A stretch of 64,000 nt of DNA from Gallionella sp. (GTDB taxonomy: Bacteria > Pseudomonadota > Gammaproteobacteria > Burkholderiales > Gallionellaceae): positions 28,889-92,888 of the forward strand of contig JAHFRA010000009.1 in assembly GCA_023259035.1 (NCBI GenBank), in the 5' to 3' direction. A program made the position numbers and the translations under genes. The notes under the pieces were generated by a model. That model was given only the letters and a program-made list of their open reading frames with translations, ran no database searches and had not been told where the DNA came from. Each line of letters begins with the position of its first letter. The stretch's first letter is position 1. This document shows positions 25,422 to 34,640 of this stretch, piece by piece.

Positions 25422-26813
25422 ATGACTATTCGCACTCGTTTCGCTCCCAGCCCCACCGGTTATCTGCATATCGGCGGCGCACGCACCGCTTTGTTCTCCT
25501 GGGCATACGCCCGTAAGCTGGCTGGCACTTTCATTTTGCGTATCGAAGATACCGATCTGGAGCGTTCCACGCAGGAGTCGGTGCAGGCGATTCTGGACGG
25601 GATGTCCTGGCTGAATCTGGATTACGACGAGGGGCCGTTCTACCAGATGCAGCGCATGGATCGCTACAAGGCGGTGATTCAGCAGATGCTCGACGAGGGC
25701 ACGGCTTATTACTGCTATACCGCGCCGGAAGAATTGGATGCACTACGCGAAGCGCAACGCGCGCGCGGCGAGAAGCCGCGTTATGACGGACGCTGGCGGC
25801 CCGAACAGGGCAAGGTTCTGCCTGCACCGCCGGAGGACATCAGGCCGGTGGTGCGTTTCAAGAATCCGCTGCACGGCGTGGCAGCGTGGGACGATTTGGT
25901 TAAAGGCAAGATCGTGTTCGAGAACAGCGAGCTGGATGATCTGATCATCGCCCGCGCCGACGGCACGCCGACTTACAATTTCTGCGTGGTGGTGGACGAT
26001 CTGGATATGGGTATCACACAGGTCATCCGCGGCGACGACCATGTCAACAACACGCCGCGCCAGATCAATATCCTCAAGGCATTGGGCGCGACGCTGCCGC
26101 AATATGCGCATGTGCCGATGATCCTCGGCAGCGACGGCGAACGGCTGTCCAAGCGACATGGCGCGGTCAGCGTGATGCAATATGCCGAGGAAGGTTTCCT
26201 GCCGGAGGCGCTGATCAATTATCTGGCGCGCCTGGGCTGGTCGCACGGCGACGAGGAGATCTTCTCCATACAACAACTCGTCGAATGGTTCGACTTGCGC
26301 CACATCAGCAAATCGGCGGCGCAGTTCGACCCGGACAAGCTGCGCTGGCTGAACCAGCACTACATCAAGCTGGCCGACAACACGCGTTTGGCCAAACTGG
26401 TGCGCAAACATCTGGCCGAGCGCGGCGTGCAGGCAAGCAACGCGCCGCAACTGGAAGCGGTGATCGCATTGTATAAAGAACGCGCCGCGACGCTGCTCGA
26501 ATTGGCGGACGAAGCGGAAGTCTTTTATGTTGAAATACACCCGGCGCAGGAACTGCTGGATGCGCATCTTGTACCCGAAGTCATTCCCGCGTTGCGCGAA
26601 CTCGCCGAACGTTTTGCCGATGTCGCATGGGAAGCTCCCGCGCTGGGCGCGCTGGTAAAAGAATTGCTGGCTAAACATAACTTGAAAATGCCCAGGCTTG
26701 CAATGCCGTTGCGCGTGATGCTGGTCGGGCAGACGCACACCCCGTCGGTAGATGCCGTGTTGGCATTGTTCCCACGCGAGACTGTGCTGGCGCGCATAAA
26801 GAGATACCTGTAA
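25422..26813 (+). CDS. gltX: Glutamyl-tRNA synthetase
   Basis: It charges tRNA-Glu with glutamate. The 463-residue protein shows the class I HIGH signature in [18 protein letters not shown] at the N-terminus, the KMSKS equivalent [11 protein letters not shown] near residue 245, and the [11 protein letters not shown] block between them. The C-terminal anticodon-binding region continues to a normal end (VLARIKRYL). It has its own start 50 bases after the PilZ gene, and is followed by a 408-base repeat-rich gap. Confidence 0.97.
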   Translation: MTIRTRFAPSPTGYLHIGGARTALFSWAYARKLAGTFILRIEDTDLERSTQESVQAILDGMSWLNLDYDEGPFYQMQRMDRYKAVIQQMLDEGTAYYCYTAPEELDALREAQRARGEKPRYDGRWRPEQGKVLPAPPEDIRPVVRFKNPLHGVAAWDDLVKGKIVFENSELDDLIIARADGTPTYNFCVVVDDLDMGITQVIRGDDHVNNTPRQINILKALGATLPQYAHVPMILGSDGERLSKRHGAVSVMQYAEEGFLPEALINYLARLGWSHGDEEIFSIQQLVEWFDLRHISKSAAQFDPDKLRWLNQHYIKLADNTRLAKLVRKHLAERGVQASNAPQLEAVIALYKERAATLLELADEAEVFYVEIHPAQELLDAHLVPEVIPALRELAERFADVAWEAPALGALVKELLAKHNLKMPRLAMPLRVMLVGQTHTPSVDAVLALFPRETVLARIKRYL

Positions 26814-27221
26814 TTAATCTCTAGAAAATCGTGTTTCGTGTCGCCATTCCGGCCTTGAGCCGGAATCCATGCAAGTCAAAAACTGGATGCCGGATCAAGT
26901 TCCGCATGACGAAGTTTATAGAGGAACCCTAAAACCTGGATGCTGGCTCCCGGATCAAGTCCGGGGTGACGTAGTCCGGCATGACGGATTTTTTTGGGAG
27001 AGCCAGAGTTTTTAGAGGTTCCGTAAAGGAAGCCTCCAGAGTCAGTTGACTGCGCGCGTCAGATGAAGTTGAGCGAAGTGCAGCTTAGTGCTAGAATGCG
27101 CGCCGCTTCGGGATAGTCCCAATAATTATCTGGAGCAAATTCCCCCGCTCGCGCAAGTTGGGGTGCTCGAAAGAGTCAGGCTGGCGAGCGGTAGTTTATA
27201 ACCCTTACGATTGGAGTTTTC
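26814..27221. other. 408-base gap with dispersed repeats and the rpsB leader
   Basis: The first half (about 26840-27020) is repeat-like: ATTCCGGC-N5-GCCGGAAT at 26846-26866, then two similar units, CTGGATGCCGGATCAAG and CTGGCTCCCGGATCAAG, each followed by a GCATGACG or GGGTGACG end. This pattern is common to dispersed repeats in many proteobacteria. The second half holds the rpsB promoter and a roughly 120-base leader. No gene is supported. Confidence 0.6.
27069..27097 (+). promoter_or_regulatory. sigma70 promoter of the rpsB-tsf operon
   Basis: TTGAGC, a spacer of exactly 17 bases and TAGAAT lie about 125 bases before the rpsB start. A GC-rich stretch after the -10 box (GCGCGCCGC) resembles a stringent-control discriminator. 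The leader of about 118 bases could host S2 autoregulation, but no specific fold was confirmed. Confidence 0.65.
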
Positions 27222-27953
27222 ATGGCTGTAACTATGCGTCAAATGCTGGAGGCCGGTGTTCATTTCGGCCACCAAACCCGTTTCTGGAATCCCAAGATGG
27301 CACCATTTATCTTTGGCCACCGCAACAAGATTCACATTATTAATCTGGAAAAGACCGTCACGCTGTTTGCCGAAGCGGAAAATTTCGTGCGCAAGCTGTC
27401 GGCGAAGAAGGGCACCATCCTGTTTGTGGCGACCAAGCGCCAGGCGCGCGATATCCTGCAAGAGGAAGCCGTGCGCGCGGGTTCGCCGTTCGTGAACCAT
27501 CGCTGGCTGGGCGGTATGCTGACCAACTACAAGACCGTGCAACAATCCATCAAACGTCTGCGGGATCTGGAGCAGATGACTCTCGATGGCACGAATGAAA
27601 AAATTTCCAAGAAAGAAGCGTTGATGATGAAGCGCGAATTGGAAAAGCTGGATCGCAGCCTGGGCGGCATCAAGGATATGCCAGGTTTGCCGACCGCACT
27701 GTTCGTGATTGATGTTGGCTACCAGAAGGGCGCCATCGTTGAAGCACAAAAACTGGGCATCCCGGTAATCGGCATCGTTGACACCAACAATTCACCGCTC
27801 GGTGTGGACTTCATCATTCCGGGCAACGACGACTCCACGCAAGCGATTCGTCTGTATGCCCGCGGTATTGCCGATGCGGTGCTGGAAGGTCGTGCGCAAG
27901 CCTTGAACGAATTGGTCGAACAAGTGGCAGCAACAGAAGAACAAGCCGCCTAG
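27222..27953 (+). CDS. rpsB: 30S ribosomal protein S2
   Basis: A 243-residue small-subunit protein placed between the head and body of the 30S particle. Family motifs are complete: [22 protein letters not shown] at the start, [17 protein letters not shown] near residue 90, and [25 protein letters not shown]. It begins after a weak ribosome-binding site (TTGGAGTTTTC). It heads the rpsB-tsf-pyrH-frr operon, with a terminator before tsf. Confidence 0.98.
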   Translation: MAVTMRQMLEAGVHFGHQTRFWNPKMAPFIFGHRNKIHIINLEKTVTLFAEAENFVRKLSAKKGTILFVATKRQARDILQEEAVRAGSPFVNHRWLGGMLTNYKTVQQSIKRLRDLEQMTLDGTNEKISKKEALMMKRELEKLDRSLGGIKDMPGLPTALFVIDVGYQKGAIVEAQKLGIPVIGIVDTNNSPLGVDFIIPGNDDSTQAIRLYARGIADAVLEGRAQALNELVEQVAATEEQAA

Positions 27954-27970
27954 TCTTTACCACGACGCAT

Positions 27971-27994
27971 AAAGGGGCGCGAGCCCCTTTTTTT
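27971..27994 (+). terminator. Rho-independent terminator/attenuator between rpsB and tsf
   Basis: AAAGGGGC, loop GCGA and GCCCCTTT are followed by more T residues (TTTT). The stem is eight base pairs. It lies 17 bases after the rpsB stop and 24 before tsf, so it probably lowers downstream expression by partial termination. Confidence 0.85.
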
Positions 27995-28017
27995 ATAAGT
28001 ATTTTACGGAGTTTGAG

Positions 28018-28932
28018 ATGGCAGAAATTACTGCAAGCATGGTGAAGGAACTGCGCGAGGCAACCGGCCTCGGCATGATGGAATGCAAAAAGGCGCTGGT
28101 CGAATCCAACGGCGATTTCAAAATGGCTGAAGAGCAAATGCGCATCAAGAGCGGAGCCAAGGCTAGCAAGGCATCTTCCCGCGTAGCCGCTGAAGGCGTG
28201 GTCAGCACATTTATTTCCGTGGACGGCAAGACCGGCGCGGTGGCGGAGGTGAACTGCGAAACCGACTTTGTCGCGAAGAACGATGATTTTGTGGCATTTG
28301 CAAAAAACGTTGCCGAGACCGTGGCGAAAAACAACCCGGCCGATATTGCCGCATTGTCCGATATGGCGCTTGCCAACGGTTCGGGTAGTGTAAGTTCGGG
28401 CAGCGTGGAAGAAACCCGCAAGGCATTGGTGATGAAGCTCGGCGAGAACGTCAGCATCCGCCGCTTCGAGCGCTATGCGACCACTACGGGCAAATTGTCC
28501 AGCTATCTGCACGGCAGCAAAATCGGCGTGTTGCTGGATTACACCGGCGGCGACGAGGCACTTGGTCGAGACCTTTCCATGCATATCGCGGCGAGCAAGC
28601 CGAAGTCGATCGACGCATCCGGCGTGAATCCGGAAGAGATCGCCACCGAACGCCGCATCGCCATCGAGAAGGCGCGTGAAGCCGGCAAACCAGACGCGAT
28701 GCTGGAAAAAATCGCCGAGGGCACGGTGCAGAAATTCCTCAAGGAGGTGACGTTGTTGGGGCAGGTGTTTGTCAAGGCGGAAGACGGCAAGCAGACCATC
28801 GAACAATTGCTGAAGGTCAAGGGTGCATCGGTAACTGCATTCCAGATGTTTGTGGTGGGCGAGGGCATCGAGAAGAAGGTTGAAGATTACGCGGCGGAAG
28901 TGGCGGCAACGATAGCAGCGGCCAAGAGTTGA
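28018..28932 (+). CDS. tsf: Translation elongation factor Ts
   Basis: The nucleotide-exchange factor for EF-Tu. It has 304 residues. The N-terminal UBA-like domain reads [23 protein letters not shown], and the core contains [18 protein letters not shown], the conserved TDFV motif that contacts EF-Tu. HIAASKPK and [20 protein letters not shown] mark later domains. It starts with a good leader (TACGGAGTTTGAG) and its stop is six bases before the likely pyrH ATG. Confidence 0.98.
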   Translation: MAEITASMVKELREATGLGMMECKKALVESNGDFKMAEEQMRIKSGAKASKASSRVAAEGVVSTFISVDGKTGAVAEVNCETDFVAKNDDFVAFAKNVAETVAKNNPADIAALSDMALANGSGSVSSGSVEETRKALVMKLGENVSIRRFERYATTTGKLSSYLHGSKIGVLLDYTGGDEALGRDLSMHIAASKPKSIDASGVNPEEIATERRIAIEKAREAGKPDAMLEKIAEGTVQKFLKEVTLLGQVFVKAEDGKQTIEQLLKVKGASVTAFQMFVVGEGIEKKVEDYAAEVAATIAAAKS

Positions 28933-28937
28933 CCACC

Positions 28938-29657
28938 ATGAGTTCGCCCGCCTATAAACGCATTCTGCTCAAGCTCAGCGGCGAAGCCCTGATGGGCGAT
29001 GACAGCTACGGCATCAATCGCGAGGTGATTGAACGCATTGTGGCCGAGATTGCGGAAGTGGTCGGACTGGGTGTGCAAGTGGCGATTGTGATCGGCGGCG
29101 GCAATATTTTCCGTGGCGTGGCTCCGGCTGCGGCGGGGATGGACCGGGCAACCGCCGATTACATGGGCATGCTGGCCACGGTGATGAATGCGATGGCGTT
29201 GCAGGATGCGATGAAACACGCCGGGCTGGATTGCCGCGTACAGTCAGCATTGAACCTGGAACAAGTTGCGGAACCGTTTATCCGCAACAAGGCCCTGCGT
29301 TATCTGGAAGACGGCAAGGTGGTGATTTTTGCGGCCGGCATCGGCAGCCCGTTCTTTACCACCGATACCGCCGCCGCCTTGCGCGGTGTGGAAATGTCCG
29401 CCGAGGTGGTGATCAAGGCTACCAAAGTCGATGGCGTTTATACCGCTGACCCCAAAAAAGACTCCAGTGCGACCCGCTATCAAAGCCTGTGCTTTGACGA
29501 AGCAATCAGCAAGAATCTCAAGGTGATGGATGCGACGGCGCTGACGCTGTGCCGCGACCAGAAGTTGCCGATTATCGTATTCAGTATTTTCAAGCCGGGC
29601 GCGCTGAAGCGCGTGGTGATGGGTGAAGGCGAAGGCACATTAGTACGCTGTGATTGA
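28938..29657 (+). CDS. pyrH: UMP kinase
   Basis: It phosphorylates UMP to UDP for pyrimidine supply. It is an amino-acid-kinase-fold protein of 239 residues with [14 protein letters not shown] at the start, [11 protein letters not shown] and the [19 protein letters not shown] block. The ORF track uses a TTG at 28929, overlapping the tsf stop. The ATG at 28938 ([16 protein letters not shown]) gives the standard N-terminus and is preferred. It sits between tsf and frr as in most proteobacteria. Confidence 0.96.
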   Translation: MSSPAYKRILLKLSGEALMGDDSYGINREVIERIVAEIAEVVGLGVQVAIVIGGGNIFRGVAPAAAGMDRATADYMGMLATVMNAMALQDAMKHAGLDCRVQSALNLEQVAEPFIRNKALRYLEDGKVVIFAAGIGSPFFTTDTAAALRGVEMSAEVVIKATKVDGVYTADPKKDSSATRYQSLCFDEAISKNLKVMDATALTLCRDQKLPIIVFSIFKPGALKRVVMGEGEGTLVRCD

Positions 29658-29672
29658 TTTCGGAGATATGCC

Positions 29673-30230
29673 ATGATTACGGACCTCAAAAAAAACACCG
29701 AGCAAAAAATGCAAAAGTCGCTGGATGCGCTGAAAGCTGACTTGGGCAAAGTACGTACCGGGCGGGCGCACACCGGTTTGCTGGATCATGTGATGGTGGA
29801 TTACTACGGCAACCCGACACTGGTGACACAAGTCGCCAACATCACACTGGTTGACTCGCGCACCATCGGTGTGCAGCCTTGGGAAAAGAACATGGTCGGC
29901 CCGGTCGAGCGCGCGATCCGTGATGCGGACTTGGGCCTGAATCCGGCGACCAACGGCGACCTGATTCGTGTGCCGATGCCGATGCTCACCGAAGAGCGTC
30001 GCCGCGATCTGATCAAGGTGATCAAATCCGAGGGCGAAAACGCCAAAATTGCGGTGCGCAATATTCGCCGCGATGCCAATCATTCGCTCAAGGAGGCTCT
30101 CAAGAATAAAGAGATTGCGGAAGATGTAGAGCGGCGCTTGCAGGATGAAGTGCAAAAGTTGACCGATCGCTTTGTGGCAGAAATCGACAAGGCATTGGCA
30201 GCGAAAGAATCCGACCTGATGGCCGTTTGA
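29673..30230 (+). CDS. frr: Ribosome recycling factor
   Basis: It splits post-termination ribosomes together with EF-G. The 185-residue length is exactly that of the family. Diagnostic stretches are [20 protein letters not shown], then [35 protein letters not shown]-type sequence, and [33 protein letters not shown] ribosome-binding site lies seven bases before the ATG. A long inverted repeat follows directly after its stop codon. Confidence 0.98.
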   Translation: MITDLKKNTEQKMQKSLDALKADLGKVRTGRAHTGLLDHVMVDYYGNPTLVTQVANITLVDSRTIGVQPWEKNMVGPVERAIRDADLGLNPATNGDLIRVPMPMLTEERRRDLIKVIKSEGENAKIAVRNIRRDANHSLKEALKNKEIAEDVERRLQDEVQKLTDRFVAEIDKALAAKESDLMAV

Positions 30231-30356
30231 TATCAGAAGACAGATGACAGAAGACAGAAGACAGAATATTGTGTGGCTTCGCCACGACTTTATTAATACA
30301 AAACTGCGCAGCAGACAAAGTTCTGCCCTCTGTCTTCTGTCATCTGTCTTCTGATA
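30231..30356. repeat. Long perfect inverted repeat filling the frr-uppS gap
   Basis: The arms 30231-30257 (TATCAGAAGACAGATGACAG...) and 30330-30356 are perfect 27-base inverted repeats made of an ACAGAAG-type short unit. The right arm ends at the base before the uppS ATG, so no normal ribosome-binding site precedes uppS. The loop is 72 bases and contains a small hairpin GTGGCTTCGCCAC. If transcribed, the whole gap would fold into one strong hairpin. Confidence 0.88.
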
Positions 30357-31151
30357 ATGGTAAATCTTCCACCCAGTTCCACCCGCATCATCCCTGACAT
30401 AACCAGCGTCCCGCGCCATATCGCCGTCATTATGGATGGCAATGGACGCTGGGCGAAACAGCGTTTCATGCCGCGTGTGGCCGGGCATCAGCGCGGGGTG
30501 GAAGCGTTGCGCGAAGTGGTGATCGCCTGTCGCGAGCTGGGTGTGGAGTATCTGACCGTGTTTGCCTTCAGCAGCGAAAATTGGCGGCGCCCTGCCGACG
30601 AAGTTTCTTTCCTGATGTCGCTGTTCCTGAAGATGCTGGAACGCGAAGTCGCCAAATTGCACAAAAACAGCATCCGCCTGAAGATCATCGGCGACCGCAG
30701 CCGCTTTGATGACAAGCTCCGGCAGACCATGCTGGATGCCGAGCAACTCACCGCCAATAACACCGCATTGACGCTGACCATCGCCGCCAATTACGGCGGA
30801 CGCTGGGATGTGATGCATGCGGTGCAAGCCATGCTCAAGGAGCACCCGCAACTCGCGCAAACCTTTACCGAGGCAGATTTGCAACCCTACCTGTCGATGA
30901 GCGACGCGCCCGAGCCGGATTTGTTCATCCGCACCGGCGGCGAGCAGCGCATCAGCAATTTCATGCTGTGGCAACTGGCCTACACCGAATTGTATTTCAC
31001 CGATACTTTGTGGCCGACATTTGGCCGTAAGGAGCTGGAGGCGGCGATTGCTTCTTATCAAAAACGTGAACGGCGCTTTGGCCGCACCAGCGAACAGGTG
31101 AATGACAAACGGTTGCCGGTTGAACAGCCGCAGGCGAAAGCCGATGCTTAA
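30357..31151 (+). CDS. uppS: (2E,6E)-farnesyl-diphosphate-specific undecaprenyl diphosphate synthase
   Basis: It makes the C55 lipid carrier precursor for peptidoglycan and O-antigen synthesis. In 264 residues it shows the catalytic loop [16 protein letters not shown] near residue 22, [11 protein letters not shown], and the C-terminal [23 protein letters not shown] block. The start at 30357 directly abuts an inverted repeat and has no visible Shine-Dalgarno; the N-terminal length fits homologues. It overlaps cdsA by eight bases. Confidence 0.96.
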   Translation: MVNLPPSSTRIIPDITSVPRHIAVIMDGNGRWAKQRFMPRVAGHQRGVEALREVVIACRELGVEYLTVFAFSSENWRRPADEVSFLMSLFLKMLEREVAKLHKNSIRLKIIGDRSRFDDKLRQTMLDAEQLTANNTALTLTIAANYGGRWDVMHAVQAMLKEHPQLAQTFTEADLQPYLSMSDAPEPDLFIRTGGEQRISNFMLWQLAYTELYFTDTLWPTFGRKELEAAIASYQKRERRFGRTSEQVNDKRLPVEQPQAKADA

Positions 31152-31968
31152 ATCGCGGGTGATTACCGCTGCCATTTTATTGGCGTTATTGTTGACGGCA
31201 TTGTTTGCGCTGCCGCCCGCCGCGTGGGCAGTTCTGATTGTCGTGATGGTCATGCAGGGAGCCGTCGAGTGGTCGCGCCTGTCAGGTTTTGTCGGCAGGA
31301 AGGCGGGCCTTTACTGGGGGATGACCTTGCTGCTGATGGCCGGGTTGTTATGGATGGATGCAGGCGCAACCGAAGCACAACATGTTTACACCCGTTTGCT
31401 GGTTTATGCTGCATCAGCCCTGCTGTGGCTGATCATCGTACCGACTTGGTTGATGGCCGGTTGGAAGGTCAGGCAACCGGTCTTAATGGCACTGGTCGGT
31501 TGGGCGGTGCTGCTCCCGACCGGTTTGGCGATGCTGGATTTGCGCGCTGCCAGCCCGTGGATACTGTTGTTCGTGATGTGCCTGGTGTGGGTTGCGGACA
31601 TTGCGGCTTTTTTTGCCGGGCGCAAATTCGGCAAAAACAAACTTGCCCCCAGCATCAGCCCGGGCAAGACCTGGGAAGGCGTGGCTGGCGCGCTGCTCGG
31701 CGTATCGGTTTATGTGGTTCTGGTGTGGAGCTTCAGCCCTGATTTTGCCTATCGTGAAATATTGCCGATTTTGCTGCTGGCTTCGTGGTGGTGGGTGGGG
31801 TTGGCGGTAATCGGCGATCTGTTCGAGTCTGCGGTCAAGCGCCAGGCTGGTGTCAAGGACAGCGGCGCGTTGCTGCCGGGGCACGGCGGGTTGCTGGATC
31901 GTATCGATGCACTGACCTCGACTCTGCCGCTCGCCGCACTGGCGCTGTTGCTACAGAAACTTGGCTAA
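31144..31968 (+). CDS. cdsA: Phosphatidate cytidylyltransferase
   Basis: This inner-membrane enzyme makes CDP-diacylglycerol from phosphatidate and CTP. About seven hydrophobic segments are visible from residue 5 onward, with [13 protein letters not shown] in the middle and the family signature [26 protein letters not shown] near the end. The track start at 31102 lies inside uppS; the ATG at 31144 ([12 protein letters not shown]) is the normal N-terminus and gives 274 residues. It overlaps uppS by eight bases and ends four bases before the dxr ATG. Confidence 0.96.
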   Translation: MLKSRVITAAILLALLLTALFALPPAAWAVLIVVMVMQGAVEWSRLSGFVGRKAGLYWGMTLLLMAGLLWMDAGATEAQHVYTRLLVYAASALLWLIIVPTWLMAGWKVRQPVLMALVGWAVLLPTGLAMLDLRAASPWILLFVMCLVWVADIAAFFAGRKFGKNKLAPSISPGKTWEGVAGALLGVSVYVVLVWSFSPDFAYREILPILLLASWWWVGLAVIGDLFESAVKRQAGVKDSGALLPGHGGLLDRIDALTSTLPLAALALLLQKLG

Positions 31969-31972
31969 CGAC

Positions 31973-33148
31973 ATGCAAAATCTGGTTATTCTCGGCTCCA
32001 CCGGCAGCATCGGCACCAGTACCTTGGATGTAGTGGCACGCCATCCCGATAAATTCAGGGTCGTTGCGCTGACGGCAAACAGCCAGATCGACTTGATGTT
32101 CATGCAATGCATGCAGTTCAAGCCGCGCTATGCGGTAATGCTGGATGAGGGTATTGCTACGCGGTTGCGCCAGCGCCTGCGCGAAGCGGGGCAGGCTATC
32201 GAGGTGTTGAGCGGCGCGGCAGCATTGGAACAGGTTTCCGTCCTGCCCGAGACAGATACGGTAATGGCCGCCATCGTCGGCGCGGCAGGCCTGCAGCCAA
32301 CACTGGCGGCGGCGCGTGCCGGCAAGAAAATCCTGCTGGCGAACAAGGAGACGCTGGTGATGGCGGGCAACGTGTTCATGGATGCGGTGCGCGCCAGCGG
32401 CTCGGTATTGTTGCCCATCGACAGCGAGCACAACGCGATTTTCCAGGCGCTGCCGCGCGGCTACAACGGCGACCTGGCGGGCAACGGCGTGCGGCGCATC
32501 CTGCTTACCGCATCCGGCGGGCCGTTCCGCAATACGCCGCTCGACGAACTGCAAAACGTCACGCCGGAACAAGCCTGCGCGCACCCCAACTGGGTGATGG
32601 GGCGCAAGATTTCGGTGGACTCGGCGAGCATGATGAACAAGGGGCTGGAGGTCATCGAGGCGCACTGGCTGTTCAATGCGGGCGCCGACGACATTCAGGT
32701 GGTGGTGCATCCGCAGAGCGTGATTCACTCGCTGGTCGAATATGTGGACGGCTCGGTATTGGCGCAACTCGGCAACCCCGACATGCGCACGCCGATCGCT
32801 TACGGCTTGGCCTATCCCGAGCGCATCGATGCCGGGGTGGCGCCGCTGGATCTGTTCAAGGTGGCGACGATGAATTTTACCGCACCCGACCTCGGACGCT
32901 TCCCCTGCCTGGCATTGGCCTATCGCGCCTTGCGCGCGGCAGGCACGGCTCCGGCAATATTGAATGCGGCGAACGAGGTGGCGGTGGCTGCCTTCCTCGA
33001 TAAGCGGATTTCTTTCTTGTCGATACCGCGTGTCATCGAAGCGGTGCTGGATGCGCTGCCGGTAAATGCGGTCGGCAGCCTGGACGATGTGCTGGGTGCG
33101 GACGGCGAGGCGCGCCGGGCCGCGCAACAACAAATCAGGCAATTATGA
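31973..33148 (+). CDS. dxr: 1-deoxy-D-xylulose 5-phosphate reductoisomerase
   Basis: This enzyme catalyses the second step of the MEP isoprenoid pathway, using NADPH and a divalent metal. The NADPH fold reads [18 protein letters not shown] at the N-terminus, [12 protein letters not shown] lies near residue 120, [12 protein letters not shown] holds metal-binding residues, and [15 protein letters not shown] is also diagnostic. The TTG at 31961 proposed by the track overlaps cdsA; the ATG at 31973 (MQNLVILGS) is preferred, giving 391 residues. A short repeat separates it from rseP. Confidence 0.97.
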   Translation: MQNLVILGSTGSIGTSTLDVVARHPDKFRVVALTANSQIDLMFMQCMQFKPRYAVMLDEGIATRLRQRLREAGQAIEVLSGAAALEQVSVLPETDTVMAAIVGAAGLQPTLAAARAGKKILLANKETLVMAGNVFMDAVRASGSVLLPIDSEHNAIFQALPRGYNGDLAGNGVRRILLTASGGPFRNTPLDELQNVTPEQACAHPNWVMGRKISVDSASMMNKGLEVIEAHWLFNAGADDIQVVVHPQSVIHSLVEYVDGSVLAQLGNPDMRTPIAYGLAYPERIDAGVAPLDLFKVATMNFTAPDLGRFPCLALAYRALRAAGTAPAILNAANEVAVAAFLDKRISFLSIPRVIEAVLDALPVNAVGSLDDVLGADGEARRAAQQQIRQL

Positions 33149-33179
33149 ACCCACACTTTGCAATTCGTGAGCAGGTTTC

Positions 33180-33236
33180 TGTAGGTCGAGTTTCAGTCCG
33201 ATACGAGAGTAGCGCCGGGCTTCAGCCCGACCTACA
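33180..33236. repeat. GTAGGTCG-type palindromic repeat between dxr and rseP
   Basis: TGTAGGTCG and CGACCTACA form the outer arms, and CGGGCTTCAGCCCG is an inner palindrome. It resembles the widespread GTAGGTCGGGCTTCAGCCCGA-type REP elements. It ends about ten bases before the rseP start. Confidence 0.75.
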
Positions 33237-33245
33237 ACTACAGCC

Positions 33246-34637
33246 ATGATTACCTTGTTCGCATTTGTCGGTGCAATCGCGCTTCTGGTGATATTCCATG
33301 AACTCGGTCACTATTGGGTGGCACGTCGCTGCGGTATAAGAGTGCTGCGTTTTTCTGTGGGCTTTGGCAAAGTGATTTTCAGCAAGCGCTTTGCCAACAA
33401 AGCCGCTTCGACAAGCTCAGGACAGGCTCAGGGCGTGGGCACCGAGTGGGTTATTTCGGCAGTTCCGCTGGGCGGCTACGTCAAGATGCTCGACGAGCAC
33501 GAGGGAGAGGTTGCTCCGGAAGACCTGAAATATGCTTTCAACCGTAAGCCGGTGTTGCAGCGTATGGCTGTTGTGGTCGCTGGGCCGATAGCGAATTTTA
33601 TGCTGGCTATTTTGTTGTATTGGATTTTGTTTATGCACGGTGTGCAAGGGTTAAAGCCTGCTCTAGGCGAGGTGCCGCCAGGCTCTCCGGCTGCTACCGC
33701 ACAGATGCAATCCGGCGAAACCATTCTCAGCATCAATGGCGAGGCAATTCCGAGCTGGCAGGAACTACGCTGGACGCTGCTGGAGCTGGCCCTTCGACAA
33801 AGCGAGGTCAAGATCGAAGCGCGCAGTGTGCAAGGCGAGCAACTTTTTCATCTGCTCGACATGAGCGGCCTGGAGGCAAAAGATCTGGACGGCGAATTTC
33901 TCGATAAACTTGGGCTGCATCTTTATCAACCAATCATCCAGCCCGTCATCGGCAAAGTTGCCGAAAACAGTGTCGCACAGCGCGCCGGATTGCAGGAGGG
34001 AGACCACGTCCTGCGGGCCAATGGCATAACGATGCTGCGTTGGCTCGAGGTAGTGGAAATGGTGCGCACGCATCCCGGGCAAACTGTGCAGCTTGATATA
34101 CGGCGCGGGGAAAAAACCCTGAGCATAGCGGTGGTGCCGCAAGCCGTGACCGAAGCCGGCAAGACCACGGGTAAAATTGGAGCCGCCCCGCAAGTTGATA
34201 ATGCAGCATGGCAGGCGATGTTGACCGAGGTAACTTATGGCCCATATGAAGCGCTTGCCCGGTCTTTGCGCAAGACGTGGGAAACTTCTGCCATCAGTCT
34301 GAAAATGATGGGCAAGATGTTGATGGGTGAGATTTCGATAAAAAATCTGAGCGGCCCGATTACTATTGCTGACTATGCTGGACAGTCCGCCGAAATGGGC
34401 GTGGCGGCTTACTTGGGCTTTTTGGCTTTGATTAGTATTAGTCTCGGGGTGTTGAATTTGCTGCCTATTCCCTTATTGGATGGGGGGCACTTGCTGTATT
34501 ATGTCGCCGAATTAGTCAAGGGCAGTCCAATCTCCGAACAAGCTTGGGAAATTGGCCAGAAGATCGGTATCGCGCTACTCGGTACTTTGATGGTTTTTGC
34601 CATGTACAACGATATTAATCGCCTTATTTCAGGTTAG
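33246..34637 (+). CDS. rseP: Site-2 protease RseP
   Basis: An inner-membrane zinc metalloprotease that cleaves anti-sigma factors and remnant signal peptides. The active site HELGHYWVARRCG lies near residue 18, two PDZ domains occur around residues 125-290 (GSPAATAQMQSGETILSINGE; SVAQRAGLQEGDHVLRANG), and NLLPIPLLDGGHLLYY forms the second metal-binding segment. At 463 residues it is slightly long. About nine to thirteen residues (KAASTSSGQAQGV) before GTEWVISAVPLGGYVKMLDE are absent from typical relatives and are encoded by a dispersed repeat inserted in frame. It is followed by bamA after three bases. Confidence 0.95.
   Translation: MITLFAFVGAIALLVIFHELGHYWVARRCGIRVLRFSVGFGKVIFSKRFANKAASTSSGQAQGVGTEWVISAVPLGGYVKMLDEHEGEVAPEDLKYAFNRKPVLQRMAVVVAGPIANFMLAILLYWILFMHGVQGLKPALGEVPPGSPAATAQMQSGETILSINGEAIPSWQELRWTLLELALRQSEVKIEARSVQGEQLFHLLDMSGLEAKDLDGEFLDKLGLHLYQPIIQPVIGKVAENSVAQRAGLQEGDHVLRANGITMLRWLEVVEMVRTHPGQTVQLDIRRGEKTLSIAVVPQAVTEAGKTTGKIGAAPQVDNAAWQAMLTEVTYGPYEALARSLRKTWETSAISLKMMGKMLMGEISIKNLSGPITIADYAGQSAEMGVAAYLGFLALISISLGVLNLLPIPLLDGGHLLYYVAELVKGSPISEQAWEIGQKIGIALLGTLMVFAMYNDINRLISG
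33406..33427. repeat. Dispersed CCTGTCCTGAGC-type repeat inserted in frame in rseP
   Basis: CTTCGACAAGCTCAGGACAGG is the reverse complement of the CCTGTCCTGAGC-N3-GTCGAAG motif at 3289 and 39039. Here it encodes the extra residues ASTSSGQA in a loop of RseP. Confidence 0.8.
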
Positions 34638-34640
34638 AAA

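Noticed and set aside
28929-28937. TTG start for pyrH
   Set aside because: It overlaps the tsf stop, and the ATG at 28938 gives the family N-terminus. The same reasoning was used against TTG starts for dxr (31961) and holB (61387).
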